Source: CAYJRW01 sp964372865 (GTDB lineage Bacteria > Patescibacteriota > Minisyncoccia > Minisyncoccales > 2-12-FULL-40-12). From it: a DNA stretch of 41,377 nt. The notes beneath the pieces are model-generated. The model did not search any database. It saw nothing but the letters and a program-made list of their open reading frames with translations, and was not told where the DNA came from. Numbering within the stretch: position 1 is the first letter of the stretch; each line of letters begins with the position of its first letter. Below, piece by piece: positions 16,084-23,341 of the stretch. The position numbers were made by a program, and so were the translations under genes. The DNA is taken from assembly GCA_964372865.1 (NCBI GenBank), contig CAYJRW010000002.1:1-41377 (forward strand), read 5' to 3'.

Positions 16084-17142
16084 TTATTCCAAACCTTTTA
16101 GAGCCAATCCTACGGCAATGGCATAGCTTGGTCCCATTTCTTTTAAGGTGTCACTTAATATAGGCGGGAACAAAATGCCTTTGAAGGGATTGGCAATCTC
16201 AATTTCTTTTGCAAACTCCTGAAAAAAATATTCCTTCAGGCCCGGCATCAAGGCAGATCCTCCTGCCAAGATGAGTTTTTCAACTTCTCTGCTTTCCTGT
16301 TGGTGGAAATTCTTGAAAGTTTTTTTCATCTCAGCAACAATTGAATCAATTAACGGCAGCAAAACAGCTTTGACATCTTTTGCCTCGTCCTCAAACCCAA
16401 AGAGCCCCGCTTTCTTTTTCAGCTCTTCTGCTTTTTCATAGTCAACCTTTAAAGATCTGCTTAAAATTTCTGTCAACTCGTTACCTGAAACATTAAAACT
16501 ATGGCTTATCTTCAAATTTTCTTTTTCAAAGATGTTGCAGGTGGTGCTTCTGGCTCCAATATCGATGATAGCTGTGATTTTAGCTTCATTTTTTGCCAAA
16601 GACCGCGATAGAGCAAAGACCTCTGCCTCCAGGGCTTTTATCTCAAGTCCGCAAACAGAGGCGATCTCCTGGTATTGCGAAATTACTGCGTTGGGTATGG
16701 CCGCAACTAAAATCTTCAATGGGTTCTTTGTTTTGTTGAGAACTTGGCCTTCGACAACTTGCCAGTCCAGAGTTATTTCAGACAAAGGCAGAGGAATGTA
16801 GCTTCTGGCTTCAAACCTGACAGCTGATTCCAGTTCTTTTGCGGACATAGGCGGCAACTCAAAACTGGTGAAAAAGCTTGAAAAATCGGGTATGGAAAAA
16901 TTAACTGCTCTGCTTTGCATGCCTGCCTCTCTTAAAATGGCTTTTATAGCTCTTGCCATCTGTTGATTTGAAAGTAAAAGAACGTCTCGTCGGACAGAAG
17001 GTGTTTTAATCTCGCCGTAGTTATCCAACTGAATGCCTTTTCCCCTGCGGCCAAGCTCAAGCAATTTGATGGCGGAAGTTCCGATGTCTATGCCCAAAAA
17101 ACTTCTCGGGGTTTTTTTGAACTTGAATTGAAACCAAGCCAT
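16084..17142 (-). CDS. pilM: PilM, actin-like pilus assembly ATPase
   Basis: 352 residues of the actin/FtsA-like fold. 'FLGIDIGTSAIKLLEL' is the phosphate-1 motif, 'ITAIIDIGARSTTCNIFE' phosphate-2, 'KLILAGGSALMPGLKEYF' the adenosine motif, ending in 'SYAIAVGLALKG'. It is the cytoplasmic ring component that recruits PilN and the motor ATPases. First gene of the pilus run; a near-perfect extended -10 (TGATATAAT, 17156-17148) lies only 5 nt before its ATG, so the mRNA is predicted to be leaderless. Confidence 0.93.
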   Translation of the reverse strand: MAWFQFKFKKTPRSFLGIDIGTSAIKLLELGRRGKGIQLDNYGEIKTPSVRRDVLLLSNQQMARAIKAILREAGMQSRAVNFSIPDFSSFFTSFELPPMSAKELESAVRFEARSYIPLPLSEITLDWQVVEGQVLNKTKNPLKILVAAIPNAVISQYQEIASVCGLEIKALEAEVFALSRSLAKNEAKITAIIDIGARSTTCNIFEKENLKISHSFNVSGNELTEILSRSLKVDYEKAEELKKKAGLFGFEDEAKDVKAVLLPLIDSIVAEMKKTFKNFHQQESREVEKLILAGGSALMPGLKEYFFQEFAKEIEIANPFKGILFPPILSDTLKEMGPSYAIAVGLALKGLE

Positions 17143-17147
17143 AAAGT

Positions 17148-17156
17148 ATTATATCA
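17148..17156 (-). promoter_or_regulatory. Extended -10 promoter for pilM, leaderless start
   Basis: TGATATAAT, then five bases (ACTTT), then ATG. With the usual 6-7 nt from -10 to +1, transcription would start at or next to the A of the start codon. No clear -35 at 16-18 nt. Confidence 0.6.
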
Positions 17157-17180
17157 TATACAATAACAATAAAAAGGGGT

Positions 17181-17849
17181 ATGTGGATAAAAAATTTTGT
17201 CATCACTCTTCTCTTTCCAAAATTCTGCATAAATTGTCAAAGAGAAGGGGCGTATCTTTGCGAGGACTGCTTCTCGCTGATTGATTTTTTGCCTTATTCC
17301 CATCAAAAATTTAAAAATCTATCCGGGCTTCTTTGTGCAGTTCCATATCAAAATTTTATAATAAAAAAACTAATCGTGCAATTTAAGTACGAACCATTTG
17401 TTAAGGAGCTGGCAGGCACTTTGGCTTCTTTAATTATACACAATCTTAAGCGAACAGAAAATCCCCTCTTAAAAGTTGCCACGGGGTTAAAGCCCGGGAC
17501 AACTTTTATTGTGCCAATACCTTTGAGCAAGAAGCGGCTAAAAGAACGCGGATTCAATCAGTCAGAAGAAATCGCCAAAGAGTTATCCAAGTTTTTAGAA
17601 ATTCCCATGGCAAGCAATGTTTTGCTAAAAATAAAAGAAACTCTGCCTCAAGTGGAGCTGTCGAAAAATGGAAGAGAAGAAAATATCAAGGGAGTTTTTG
17701 TTGTCAGAATAAAGGACCCAATAAAAGAGAAAAATATTTTACTTGTTGATGACGTTCTTACTACCGGCTCAACTCTAGCTGAAGCGGCTCGCTGCTTGAA
17801 AGACGCGGGAGCGAAACATGTTTGGGGAATAACAGTAGCCAGAGAATAA
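17181..17849 (+). CDS. comFC: ComFC-like phosphoribosyltransferase
   Basis: 222 residues: N-terminal four-cysteine zinc motif ('CINCQREGAYLCEDC') followed by a type I phosphoribosyltransferase domain with the PRPP loop 'NILLVDDVLTTGSTLAEAA' near residues 190-205. ComF proteins are needed for natural transformation in several bacteria, with cytosolic handling of incoming single-stranded DNA proposed. Being divergent to pilM, with only 38 nt between the starts, it suggests that the pilus serves DNA uptake. Start ATG at 17181 is preceded by AAAAAGGGG; a DnaA-box 9-mer overlaps the start codon (17182-17190). Confidence 0.88.
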   Translation: MWIKNFVITLLFPKFCINCQREGAYLCEDCFSLIDFLPYSHQKFKNLSGLLCAVPYQNFIIKKLIVQFKYEPFVKELAGTLASLIIHNLKRTENPLLKVATGLKPGTTFIVPIPLSKKRLKERGFNQSEEIAKELSKFLEIPMASNVLLKIKETLPQVELSKNGREENIKGVFVVRIKDPIKEKNILLVDDVLTTGSTLAEAARCLKDAGAKHVWGITVARE

Positions 17850-17856
17850 ATTTCGG

Positions 17857-17938
17857 CGGAGGGTAGAGGACTCGAACCTCTAAGGGCTTACGCCCGCCGC
17901 TTTTCAAGAGCGGTGCCATACCATTAGGCGAACCCTCC
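17857..17938 (-). tRNA. tRNA-Ser (anticodon UGA)
   Basis: Folds completely: acceptor GGAGGGT/ACCCTCC (17938-17932 with 17864-17858), D stem GCC/GGC, anticodon stem CCGCT/AGCGG with loop CTTGAAA (anticodon TGA), a long variable arm (CGGGCGTAAGCCC) as in class II tRNAs, T stem AGAGG/CCTCT with loop TTCGAGT, discriminator G typical of tRNA-Ser. CCA is not encoded. Confidence 0.95.
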
Positions 17939-17945
17939 TTAAAAG

Positions 17946-18036
17946 CGGAGGAGGTGGGATTTGAACCCACGAAGGGATATTACTCCCTTAGCACGTTAGC
18001 AATGTGCCGCAATGAACCGGGCTATGCGACTCCTCC
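17946..18036 (-). tRNA. tRNA-Ser (anticodon GCU)
   Basis: Acceptor GGAGGAG/CTCCTCC, loop TTGCTAA (anticodon GCT), long variable arm (GGGAGTAATATCCC), T stem GTGGG/CCCAC with loop TTCAAAT, discriminator G. The anticodon stem keeps four pairs (GCAC/GTGC) with an A-C mismatch next to the loop. CCA is not encoded. It lies 7 nt upstream of tRNA-Ser(UGA), so the pair is one transcript, probably started at or near the palindrome at 18109-18128. Confidence 0.93.
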
Positions 18037-18108
18037 TCTATCAGCTTTAGTTTACTTGACTCCAAGCATTAATTCAAGCCTCAATCGCCAACCATCATCA
18101 TCCTTACT

Positions 18109-18128
18109 AATTACACCATGGTGTAATT
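18109..18128. promoter_or_regulatory. 20-bp perfect palindrome, operator copy 1
   Basis: AATTACACCATGGTGTAATT is a perfect dyad. On the minus strand it is preceded by TATAAA, the same arrangement as copy 2 in front of the regulator gene. It stands between the regulator's stop and the tRNA-Ser pair, so it could govern a promoter that reads into the tRNAs. Confidence 0.7.
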
Positions 18129-18135
18129 TATAATG

Positions 18136-18702
18136 TTAGATTCCGAAAAATCTTTTAATTAAATTATCGTTTTCTAATCTACTAACTTCTAAAACTTGAA
18201 TTTGTCTTTTATCTAACCCAAGAAATTCTTGCAAAAGTTTTATCTCTTGCTCACAATCAAAAGCATGAAGCCAAACGCTTTTCTGGAGAGCGTAAAACCC
18301 CCATTCTTTTAGCTTCCTCCGCAGAATATCGCGAATTGCTCGCGAACCATGAGGAACATCAAAAATAACTAATCGGTATTTTTTATCCCATTTTTTAGGC
18401 CTTTCAATTTCCAAATCGTCTATTTGGTATTTTCCGGCTCGCTTTTTCCCCTCTTTGGTAAGAGCAATTCTAATATCGTGTCCTTCTCTTTTTAGCTCAA
18501 TCAGTCCTTTTCTCTTTAAATAGTAAAAGGTGGAGCTGGCTTTGGTCTTAGATAGCTCTTTTTTAATCTTGGAAATATTTTTAGTCAACTGATAGGCAAA
18601 GTAAGGGGAAGATGCCGCAATGTAAACAGCCCCTGCTAAAAGTAAATACTTTAAAATCTCCTTTGAATAATATTTTGCCTTTATTCCTGTTACCTTCCTC
18701 AT
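18136..18702 (-). CDS. PaaX-like/Cas2-like winged-helix regulator
   Basis: 188 residues. An N-terminal membrane-like or buried hydrophobic helix ('YLLLAGAVYIAASSPYFAY') is followed by a winged-helix segment ('SSTFYYLKRKGLIELKREG') and a Cas2-like ferredoxin domain of PaaX type ('KYRLVIFDVPHGSRAIRDIL', '...GFYALQKSVWLHAFDCEQEI'). Automated pipelines may call this Cas2, but there is no CRISPR array or other cas gene in the window and the winged helix points to transcription control. The gene is flanked on both sides by copies of one palindrome, one of them overlapping its own predicted start of transcription, so autorepression is likely. The effector is unknown. Confidence 0.75.
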   Translation of the reverse strand: MRKVTGIKAKYYSKEILKYLLLAGAVYIAASSPYFAYQLTKNISKIKKELSKTKASSTFYYLKRKGLIELKREGHDIRIALTKEGKKRAGKYQIDDLEIERPKKWDKKYRLVIFDVPHGSRAIRDILRRKLKEWGFYALQKSVWLHAFDCEQEIKLLQEFLGLDKRQIQVLEVSRLENDNLIKRFFGI

Positions 18703-18709
18703 CGTGAAT

Positions 18710-18728
18710 AATTACACCATTGTGTATT
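18710..18728. promoter_or_regulatory. Operator copy 2 at the PaaX/Cas2-like promoter
   Basis: AATTACACCATTGTGTATT is the same dyad as 18109-18128 with changes in one half. On the minus strand TATAAAAT runs directly into it, and the regulator's ATG follows 8 nt later (18702). A repressor bound here would cover the transcription start. Confidence 0.7.
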
Positions 18729-18820
18729 TTATAAGGGAGTTATTGTTTAAGTTTATGAGGAAATAGGGCTGATGTCAAGTTGAATTTTTGAGAAAGTGTG
18801 TTATCTTTAGAGGTAATACT

Positions 18821-18892
18821 GCCCTCGTAGTTTAATGGATAAAGCGGGAGCTTGCGGAGCTCCAGATAGAAGTTCGATTCTTCTCGAGGGCA
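18821..18892 (+). tRNA. tRNA-Arg (anticodon GCG)
   Basis: Acceptor GCCCTCG/CGAGGGC, anticodon stem GGAGC/GCTCC with loop TTGCGGA (anticodon GCG), T arm AGAAG TTCGATT CTTCT, discriminator A, no CCA. Most bacteria read CGN arginine codons with an ACG anticodon edited to ICG; a genomic GCG does not need the TadA deaminase. The 3' end lies 2 nt before the recG start codon. Confidence 0.94.
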
Positions 18893-18894
18893 CT

Positions 18895-20970
18895 ATGGAT
18901 TTAAATACTCCTGTTGAGGAAATTACGAGAGTCGGGCCTCAATATCAGAAACGCTTGAAGCGCCTTGGTATAAAAAGTGCTCGCGACATTATCTTCCATT
19001 TTCCTCACCGTTATGAGGATTTTTCAAATCTGATACCCATTGCCAAGGCTGAAGTTGGCGGTCCTTTTTCTTTTCAAGGAGAAATTCTAAATATTAAGAA
19101 TATCTTTACTTTCAGAAAAAGAATGGTTTTAACTCAGGCAGAAATATCTGACGGCACCGGAAAGCTGAAAGTAATTTGGTTTAATCAGCCGTATTTAATT
19201 AACACTTTTAAAAAAGGGGGTTATGTTTGCCTAGCAGGAAAAATTACCAAAAAGGGTAGCGTACAGTATTTATCAAGCCCGGCATATGAAAAAATACATT
19301 CTGAGTCAGGAATTACCAACGACGAATTAACTCATACCGGGAGATTGATTCCTGTTTATCCTGAGACAGAAGGCCTGTCTTCTAAATGGCTTAGATTTAT
19401 CGTCAAACCGGTTCTGCGCCAGTTAAAAGATAATATCTCAGACGCTCTTCCGGAAAGAATAAGGCGGAAATTTAACTTCTTGCCTATTAAAGAAGCTATT
19501 TGGCAAATCCACTTTCCTGAGGCCTTGGAGTTGGCAGAATTGTCAAAAAGACGCTTCGCTTTTGAAGAACTATTTAATCTTTCGCTTTTTGTTCTCAGGG
19601 AAAGAATGAAACTGGCAAAAGAAAAAGCGCTTCCCATCCCCTTAAATTTGGAGCTGGTAAAAGAGTTTATCCTTTGCCTGCCTTTTAAGTTAACAAATGC
19701 TCAAAAAAAGTCGGCCTGGCAAATTTTAAAGGACCTACAAGAACCCAAACCCATGAACCGGCTTTTGGAAGGAGACGTTGGTTCTGGCAAAACAGTCGTA
19801 GCTGCTATGGCGGCTTTGAACACAATCAAAGCAGGATATCAGGTGGCCTTTATGTCCCCGACAGAAATTTTATCCAGACAGCATTATGGAACATTTCGCC
19901 AACTTTTGCGCGACTTTAAGGTAAGAATCGGGCTTATAACCGGCAAAGAAAAAACAAAGGGAGAATTTGATATTTTAGTCGGCACCCATGCTTTGATTCA
20001 AGAGGGTGTGAAGTTCAAAAATTTGGCGCTGGTCATTGTTGATGAGCAGCACCGCTTTGGAGTAGAACAAAGAGCTAAGCTATGCAAGCAACCAGAATTT
20101 ATTCCTCATTTGCTTTCTATGACCGCCACCCCCATCCCCCGCACCTTGTCTTTAACCTTGTACGGCGACCTTGATTTGTCGGTTCTTGATGAAATGCCTT
20201 CAGGAAGAAAAAAAGTAATTACAAAAATAATTAGGCCGCAAAACAAAAAAGAGGCCTATGATTTTATAAGAGAGAAGGTAAAAGAAGGCAGCCAGGTTTT
20301 TGTGATTTGCCCGAGAATAGAACCAAGCCCCAGAGCAGAGTTAGGTTTGGGGCAGGCCAGTCAACAAGAGTTAAGTTGGCTTGACGTGAAGGCGGTCAAG
20401 GAGGAGCATGAAAAGCTGTCAAAAGAAATTTTCCCGGAATTAAAAGTTGCTATGCTGCACGGCAAAATGAAAACCAGAGAGAAAGAAGATATAATGATGG
20501 ACTTTAAAGCAAAGAAAATTGATATCTTGGTTGCTACCTCGGTTGTTGAGGTTGGCATTGATGTGCCAAACGCCACCGTAATGATGATTGAAGGAGCTGA
20601 AAAATTCGGTTTAGCCCAACTCCACCAGTTCCGGGGCAGAGTGGGGAGAGGAAATCACCAGTCATATTGTTTTTTGTTTACTGGGACCACTGGAGTCGTG
20701 TCCAACAGGCGCTTGAAAGCATTTATCAGTTTAGACAATGGTTTTGAGTTGGCAGAAAAGGACTTGCTTCTCAGAGGGCCAGGGGATTTTCTCGGCCAAA
20801 GACAGTGGGGCATTCCAGATTTAGCCATGGCTTCCCTTGCCGATGTTTCCTTGGTTGAAAAAGCCAGAAATGAAGCCAAAGAAATTTTACAAGAAGACCC
20901 AGAGCTTGCCAAATATCCTCTTTTGCAAGAGAAATTAAAAGAGTTTAGGGATAGAATACACCTAGAATAA
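18895..20970 (+). CDS. recG: ATP-dependent DNA helicase RecG
   Basis: Reverses stalled forks and processes branched DNA. Start chosen at ATG 18895 ('MDLNTPVEEITRVGPQYQKR'), giving 691 residues; a longer frame would run through the tRNA. Wedge/OB domain about 50-150. Helicase motifs: I 'LEGDVGSGKTVVAAMA', Ia 'FMSPTEILSRQHY', II 'VIVDEQHRFG' (DEQH, RecG type), III 'MTATPIPRTLSLTLYGDL', V/VI 'TSVVEVGIDVPNATVMMIEG' and 'QFRGRVGRG'. No room exists for a separate promoter or ribosome binding site after tRNA-Arg, so the mRNA 5' end is probably made by tRNA 3' processing. Confidence 0.96.
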   Translation: MDLNTPVEEITRVGPQYQKRLKRLGIKSARDIIFHFPHRYEDFSNLIPIAKAEVGGPFSFQGEILNIKNIFTFRKRMVLTQAEISDGTGKLKVIWFNQPYLINTFKKGGYVCLAGKITKKGSVQYLSSPAYEKIHSESGITNDELTHTGRLIPVYPETEGLSSKWLRFIVKPVLRQLKDNISDALPERIRRKFNFLPIKEAIWQIHFPEALELAELSKRRFAFEELFNLSLFVLRERMKLAKEKALPIPLNLELVKEFILCLPFKLTNAQKKSAWQILKDLQEPKPMNRLLEGDVGSGKTVVAAMAALNTIKAGYQVAFMSPTEILSRQHYGTFRQLLRDFKVRIGLITGKEKTKGEFDILVGTHALIQEGVKFKNLALVIVDEQHRFGVEQRAKLCKQPEFIPHLLSMTATPIPRTLSLTLYGDLDLSVLDEMPSGRKKVITKIIRPQNKKEAYDFIREKVKEGSQVFVICPRIEPSPRAELGLGQASQQELSWLDVKAVKEEHEKLSKEIFPELKVAMLHGKMKTREKEDIMMDFKAKKIDILVATSVVEVGIDVPNATVMMIEGAEKFGLAQLHQFRGRVGRGNHQSYCFLFTGTTGVVSNRRLKAFISLDNGFELAEKDLLLRGPGDFLGQRQWGIPDLAMASLADVSLVEKARNEAKEILQEDPELAKYPLLQEKLKEFRDRIHLE

Positions 20971-20988
20971 ATTTTTAATTATCAATTT

Positions 20989-22548
20989 TCAATTTTTTCT
21001 GGCTTTTTCGGTGGGCCAAAAACCCGCATATTTGCCCAGCAGCCATCTTGTTTGCGCCTCAAGGGCTGGTATTGAGGAGAAAAAAATCATCAGTACAGGA
21101 ATCAAAAGCCAGCCCAGAGCGAAAAACAAATATCTCCATTTTCCATAGCTTTCTGGCCTTGGCGGCAACAACAAAAAACCGAAATAAACGGAAAATACCA
21201 AACCCAGCATACTGAATGTTAGAATGAAACTTGTTGTTTTTGGAAGATTGTAAGAGAGAAGGGTTTGAGAAAACTCTCCCCCGCCCAAAAATAGTGGCAA
21301 CCAGCCCAAAAGAAATATTAAAAGCGGAGCTACTGCCCAGGAAAAATGCCCGTCAATAACTTCAAACCCCAGGGAAAGTTTTTTAGAAGTCGGAATTTTT
21401 TTGTTTCTTAAAAAATGGAAGAGAAAATAGGGAATTTCTCCTGCTCCGTAAGCCCATCTTTTTTGCTGCCGGTAGATGTTAACTGCGGTGCTGAAAATAT
21501 TCTTGGAAACGTTGGCGTCCATTGACAAAGGATAGTAAAGGGGCAAAACCCTGTAATCGCCGTCATATTTAAAAAAGCATTGCCAAAAGATTCGCGAATC
21601 ATCGGAAATAACATTGGTTTGTTTAAAACCAACTTCGACCAGAGCCTGAAAAGAAATAGAGTGCGAAGAAAAAGTGATTAACTTATCTGGTCTCTCTTGG
21701 TTCATGGTATGCCAGAAAGTCGCGGAGAAGGCAAAAATCTGGGAAAAAAGAGGCGCCTGCCAAATGTTGTTTATGTAAAGAGGAATTGGCTGATAGGAGC
21801 TTTTGGTGGGTTTTGCTTGCGTCAAGTAATGCCAGGTTAAGCAACTAAAATATTTTGGAAAGGCCTGGGTATCTGCATCAAAGGAGGATACAATAATATT
21901 CTGGTAGGGTATTTTTAGAGGGTCAATTATTTGCTCTTTTGCTTTCTTTGCGGCCCAGGACTCATTTGAGCCATGCCCTGCAATCTCTCCTGCTAAATTA
22001 GCAGGATGATTAGCGATTAAAAGTTTAAAAAAATTGGCAGCAAATTCTTTTTCAATTTCTTTGGCCACAGTTTCTGCGCTTTTACCTGCTGCCTCTTCTT
22101 GACCCAAGGCAACTATTATTTTGTCTTTTGGATAATCTGTTCTTAACAAAGCTAAGAAGCTCTCTCTGATGACTTCTAAGGGCTCTTTATACATCGGAAG
22201 AATAACCAAGTGGTAGATCTCTTCCCAATTTTTGATTCCTAATTTCTTATTCCTGATTCCTAATTCATTAAGTTTCCCGAGCCAATCAGTTTTTTCATGC
22301 TCCCGCATTTTTTGATAACCTGCCCTAAGGTGAAATGAAAGATAAATCGAGCGAAATAGCCAGTACAAAGCAAAAAAAATGATAAAAACAGAAATCCACA
22401 CAGGCCTTCTCCAAGACAAAAAAGCAACTAAAAAAAGAGTTCCCCAAGCCAGGGAACCAGGCAACATTTCCAAGGAACGGTAAAGCATTCTTTCCTTCCT
22501 GTTTTCAATGTCTAAAGCATTCCCTATTTTTTGGTAATCAGGCTCCAT
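20989..22548 (-). CDS. Membrane glycosyltransferase, GT2 family
   Basis: About 519 residues. Two N-terminal membrane helices, a cytosolic GT-A domain and at least four C-terminal helices. Catalytic signatures: 'SFDADT' (DxD), 'SDDSRIFWQCFF' (acceptor-base Asp) and 'QQKRWAYGAGE' (Q-x-x-RW of processive enzymes). Likely makes or exports a surface polysaccharide; substrate unknown. Start ATG 22548; a TTG at 22554 directly behind the receiver stop would add two residues. Last gene of the argS-to-sensor run. An AT-rich imperfect repeat (about 22225-22270) encodes 'LGIRNKKLGIKN' in frame. Confidence 0.88.
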   Translation of the reverse strand: MEPDYQKIGNALDIENRKERMLYRSLEMLPGSLAWGTLFLVAFLSWRRPVWISVFIIFFALYWLFRSIYLSFHLRAGYQKMREHEKTDWLGKLNELGIRNKKLGIKNWEEIYHLVILPMYKEPLEVIRESFLALLRTDYPKDKIIVALGQEEAAGKSAETVAKEIEKEFAANFFKLLIANHPANLAGEIAGHGSNESWAAKKAKEQIIDPLKIPYQNIIVSSFDADTQAFPKYFSCLTWHYLTQAKPTKSSYQPIPLYINNIWQAPLFSQIFAFSATFWHTMNQERPDKLITFSSHSISFQALVEVGFKQTNVISDDSRIFWQCFFKYDGDYRVLPLYYPLSMDANVSKNIFSTAVNIYRQQKRWAYGAGEIPYFLFHFLRNKKIPTSKKLSLGFEVIDGHFSWAVAPLLIFLLGWLPLFLGGGEFSQTLLSYNLPKTTSFILTFSMLGLVFSVYFGFLLLPPRPESYGKWRYLFFALGWLLIPVLMIFFSSIPALEAQTRWLLGKYAGFWPTEKARKN

Positions 22549-22554
22549 TCTCAA

Positions 22555-22920
22555 CTACTTCAAAACATTCCTTACTTTTTCAATAATCTCCCCTGGAGTA
22601 AAATGCGCTTTAATCAGATAATCAGTTGCTCCCAATTTTAAGCCCCTGTCCACATCTTCTTTTTGCCCGAGATTGGATAGGATAATTACGGGAATTTTTG
22701 CCACAGAAATGTCTTCTTTCATTTTTGACAAAACCTCAAAACCGTCAATGCCCGGCAGAATTAAGTCAAGCAAAACAAGATCAGGGTTCTCTGCTTTTAT
22801 TTTTTTAAATCCTTCTTCTCCATCCACCGCCTCTGAGGCCTCATAACCTTCTCTTTCAAGTTTTCTCGCAATCAACTCTCTCAAAAATTTATCGTCTTCT
22901 ATAATCAAAATCTTTTTCAT
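22555..22920 (-). CDS. Single-domain response regulator, paralogue of the pilus receiver
   Basis: 121 residues: acidic pocket EDD 8-10, phospho-acceptor Asp52 ('LVLLDLILPGIDGFEVL'), Lys104 ('YLIKAHFTPGE'). Same length as the receiver at 12364-12729 and alignable without gaps. No output domain. It lies 32 nt downstream of another receiver and ends within 6 nt of the glycosyltransferase start, so it is probably a shared phosphorylation target of the kinase at 23342-25856. Confidence 0.93.
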   Translation of the reverse strand: MKKILIIEDDKFLRELIARKLEREGYEASEAVDGEEGFKKIKAENPDLVLLDLILPGIDGFEVLSKMKEDISVAKIPVIILSNLGQKEDVDRGLKLGATDYLIKAHFTPGEIIEKVRNVLK

Positions 22921-22952
22921 ATTAAATAAATGTTGATTCTACCCTCTAAGGG

Positions 22953-23324
22953 CTACTTCCCTATTTGGTTAACGACCTTATTAATCACTTCTTGGGGGTC
23001 AAATTCTGTCTTAATCAACCAGTCCTTGGCGCCCAAACTTTGGGCTTTGTCAATTTCCACCGGCTGGCCTGAGTTGGAAACGACAATAACGGGAATTTTC
23101 TTTAGTTCTGGTTCTTTTTGCATTTCCTCCATAACCTCAAACCCGCCGAGTTTTGGCATAATGATGTCAAGCAAAACAAGGTCGGGTCTCAACTGCATCA
23201 TTATTTTCAAGCTCTCTTCGCCGTCTCTGGCGACTGAAACCTCATAACCTTCTTGGGTTAGTTTTTTCTGCAAAAGATTAAGGATAATCTCTTCGTCTTC
23301 TACCAGCAAAATCTTTTTTTTCAT
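22953..23324 (-). CDS. Single-domain response regulator
   Basis: 123 residues, receiver domain only: ED9-10 acidic pair, Asp53 in 'LVLLDIIMPKLGGFEVM', Ser in 'VVSNSG', Lys105 in 'DWLIKTEF'. It starts 17 nt after the sensor kinase stop and is likely the first phosphoryl acceptor. It differs from the other two receivers in the C-terminal helix ('DPQEVINKVV' instead of 'TPGEI'), which suggests a different partner. Confidence 0.93.
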   Translation of the reverse strand: MKKKILLVEDEEIILNLLQKKLTQEGYEVSVARDGEESLKIMMQLRPDLVLLDIIMPKLGGFEVMEEMQKEPELKKIPVIVVSNSGQPVEIDKAQSLGAKDWLIKTEFDPQEVINKVVNQIGK

Positions 23325-23341
23325 AGTGTATTATATTATAT

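Noticed and set aside
18136..18702. Cas2 of a CRISPR system
   Set aside because: The C-terminal half is Cas2-like, but an N-terminal winged helix, the flanking operators and the lack of any array, cas1 or other cas gene point to a PaaX-like regulator.
18835..18894. 20-residue N-terminal extension of RecG
   Set aside because: It is a translation of the tRNA-Arg sequence; the ATG at 18895 starts the conserved RecG N-terminus.
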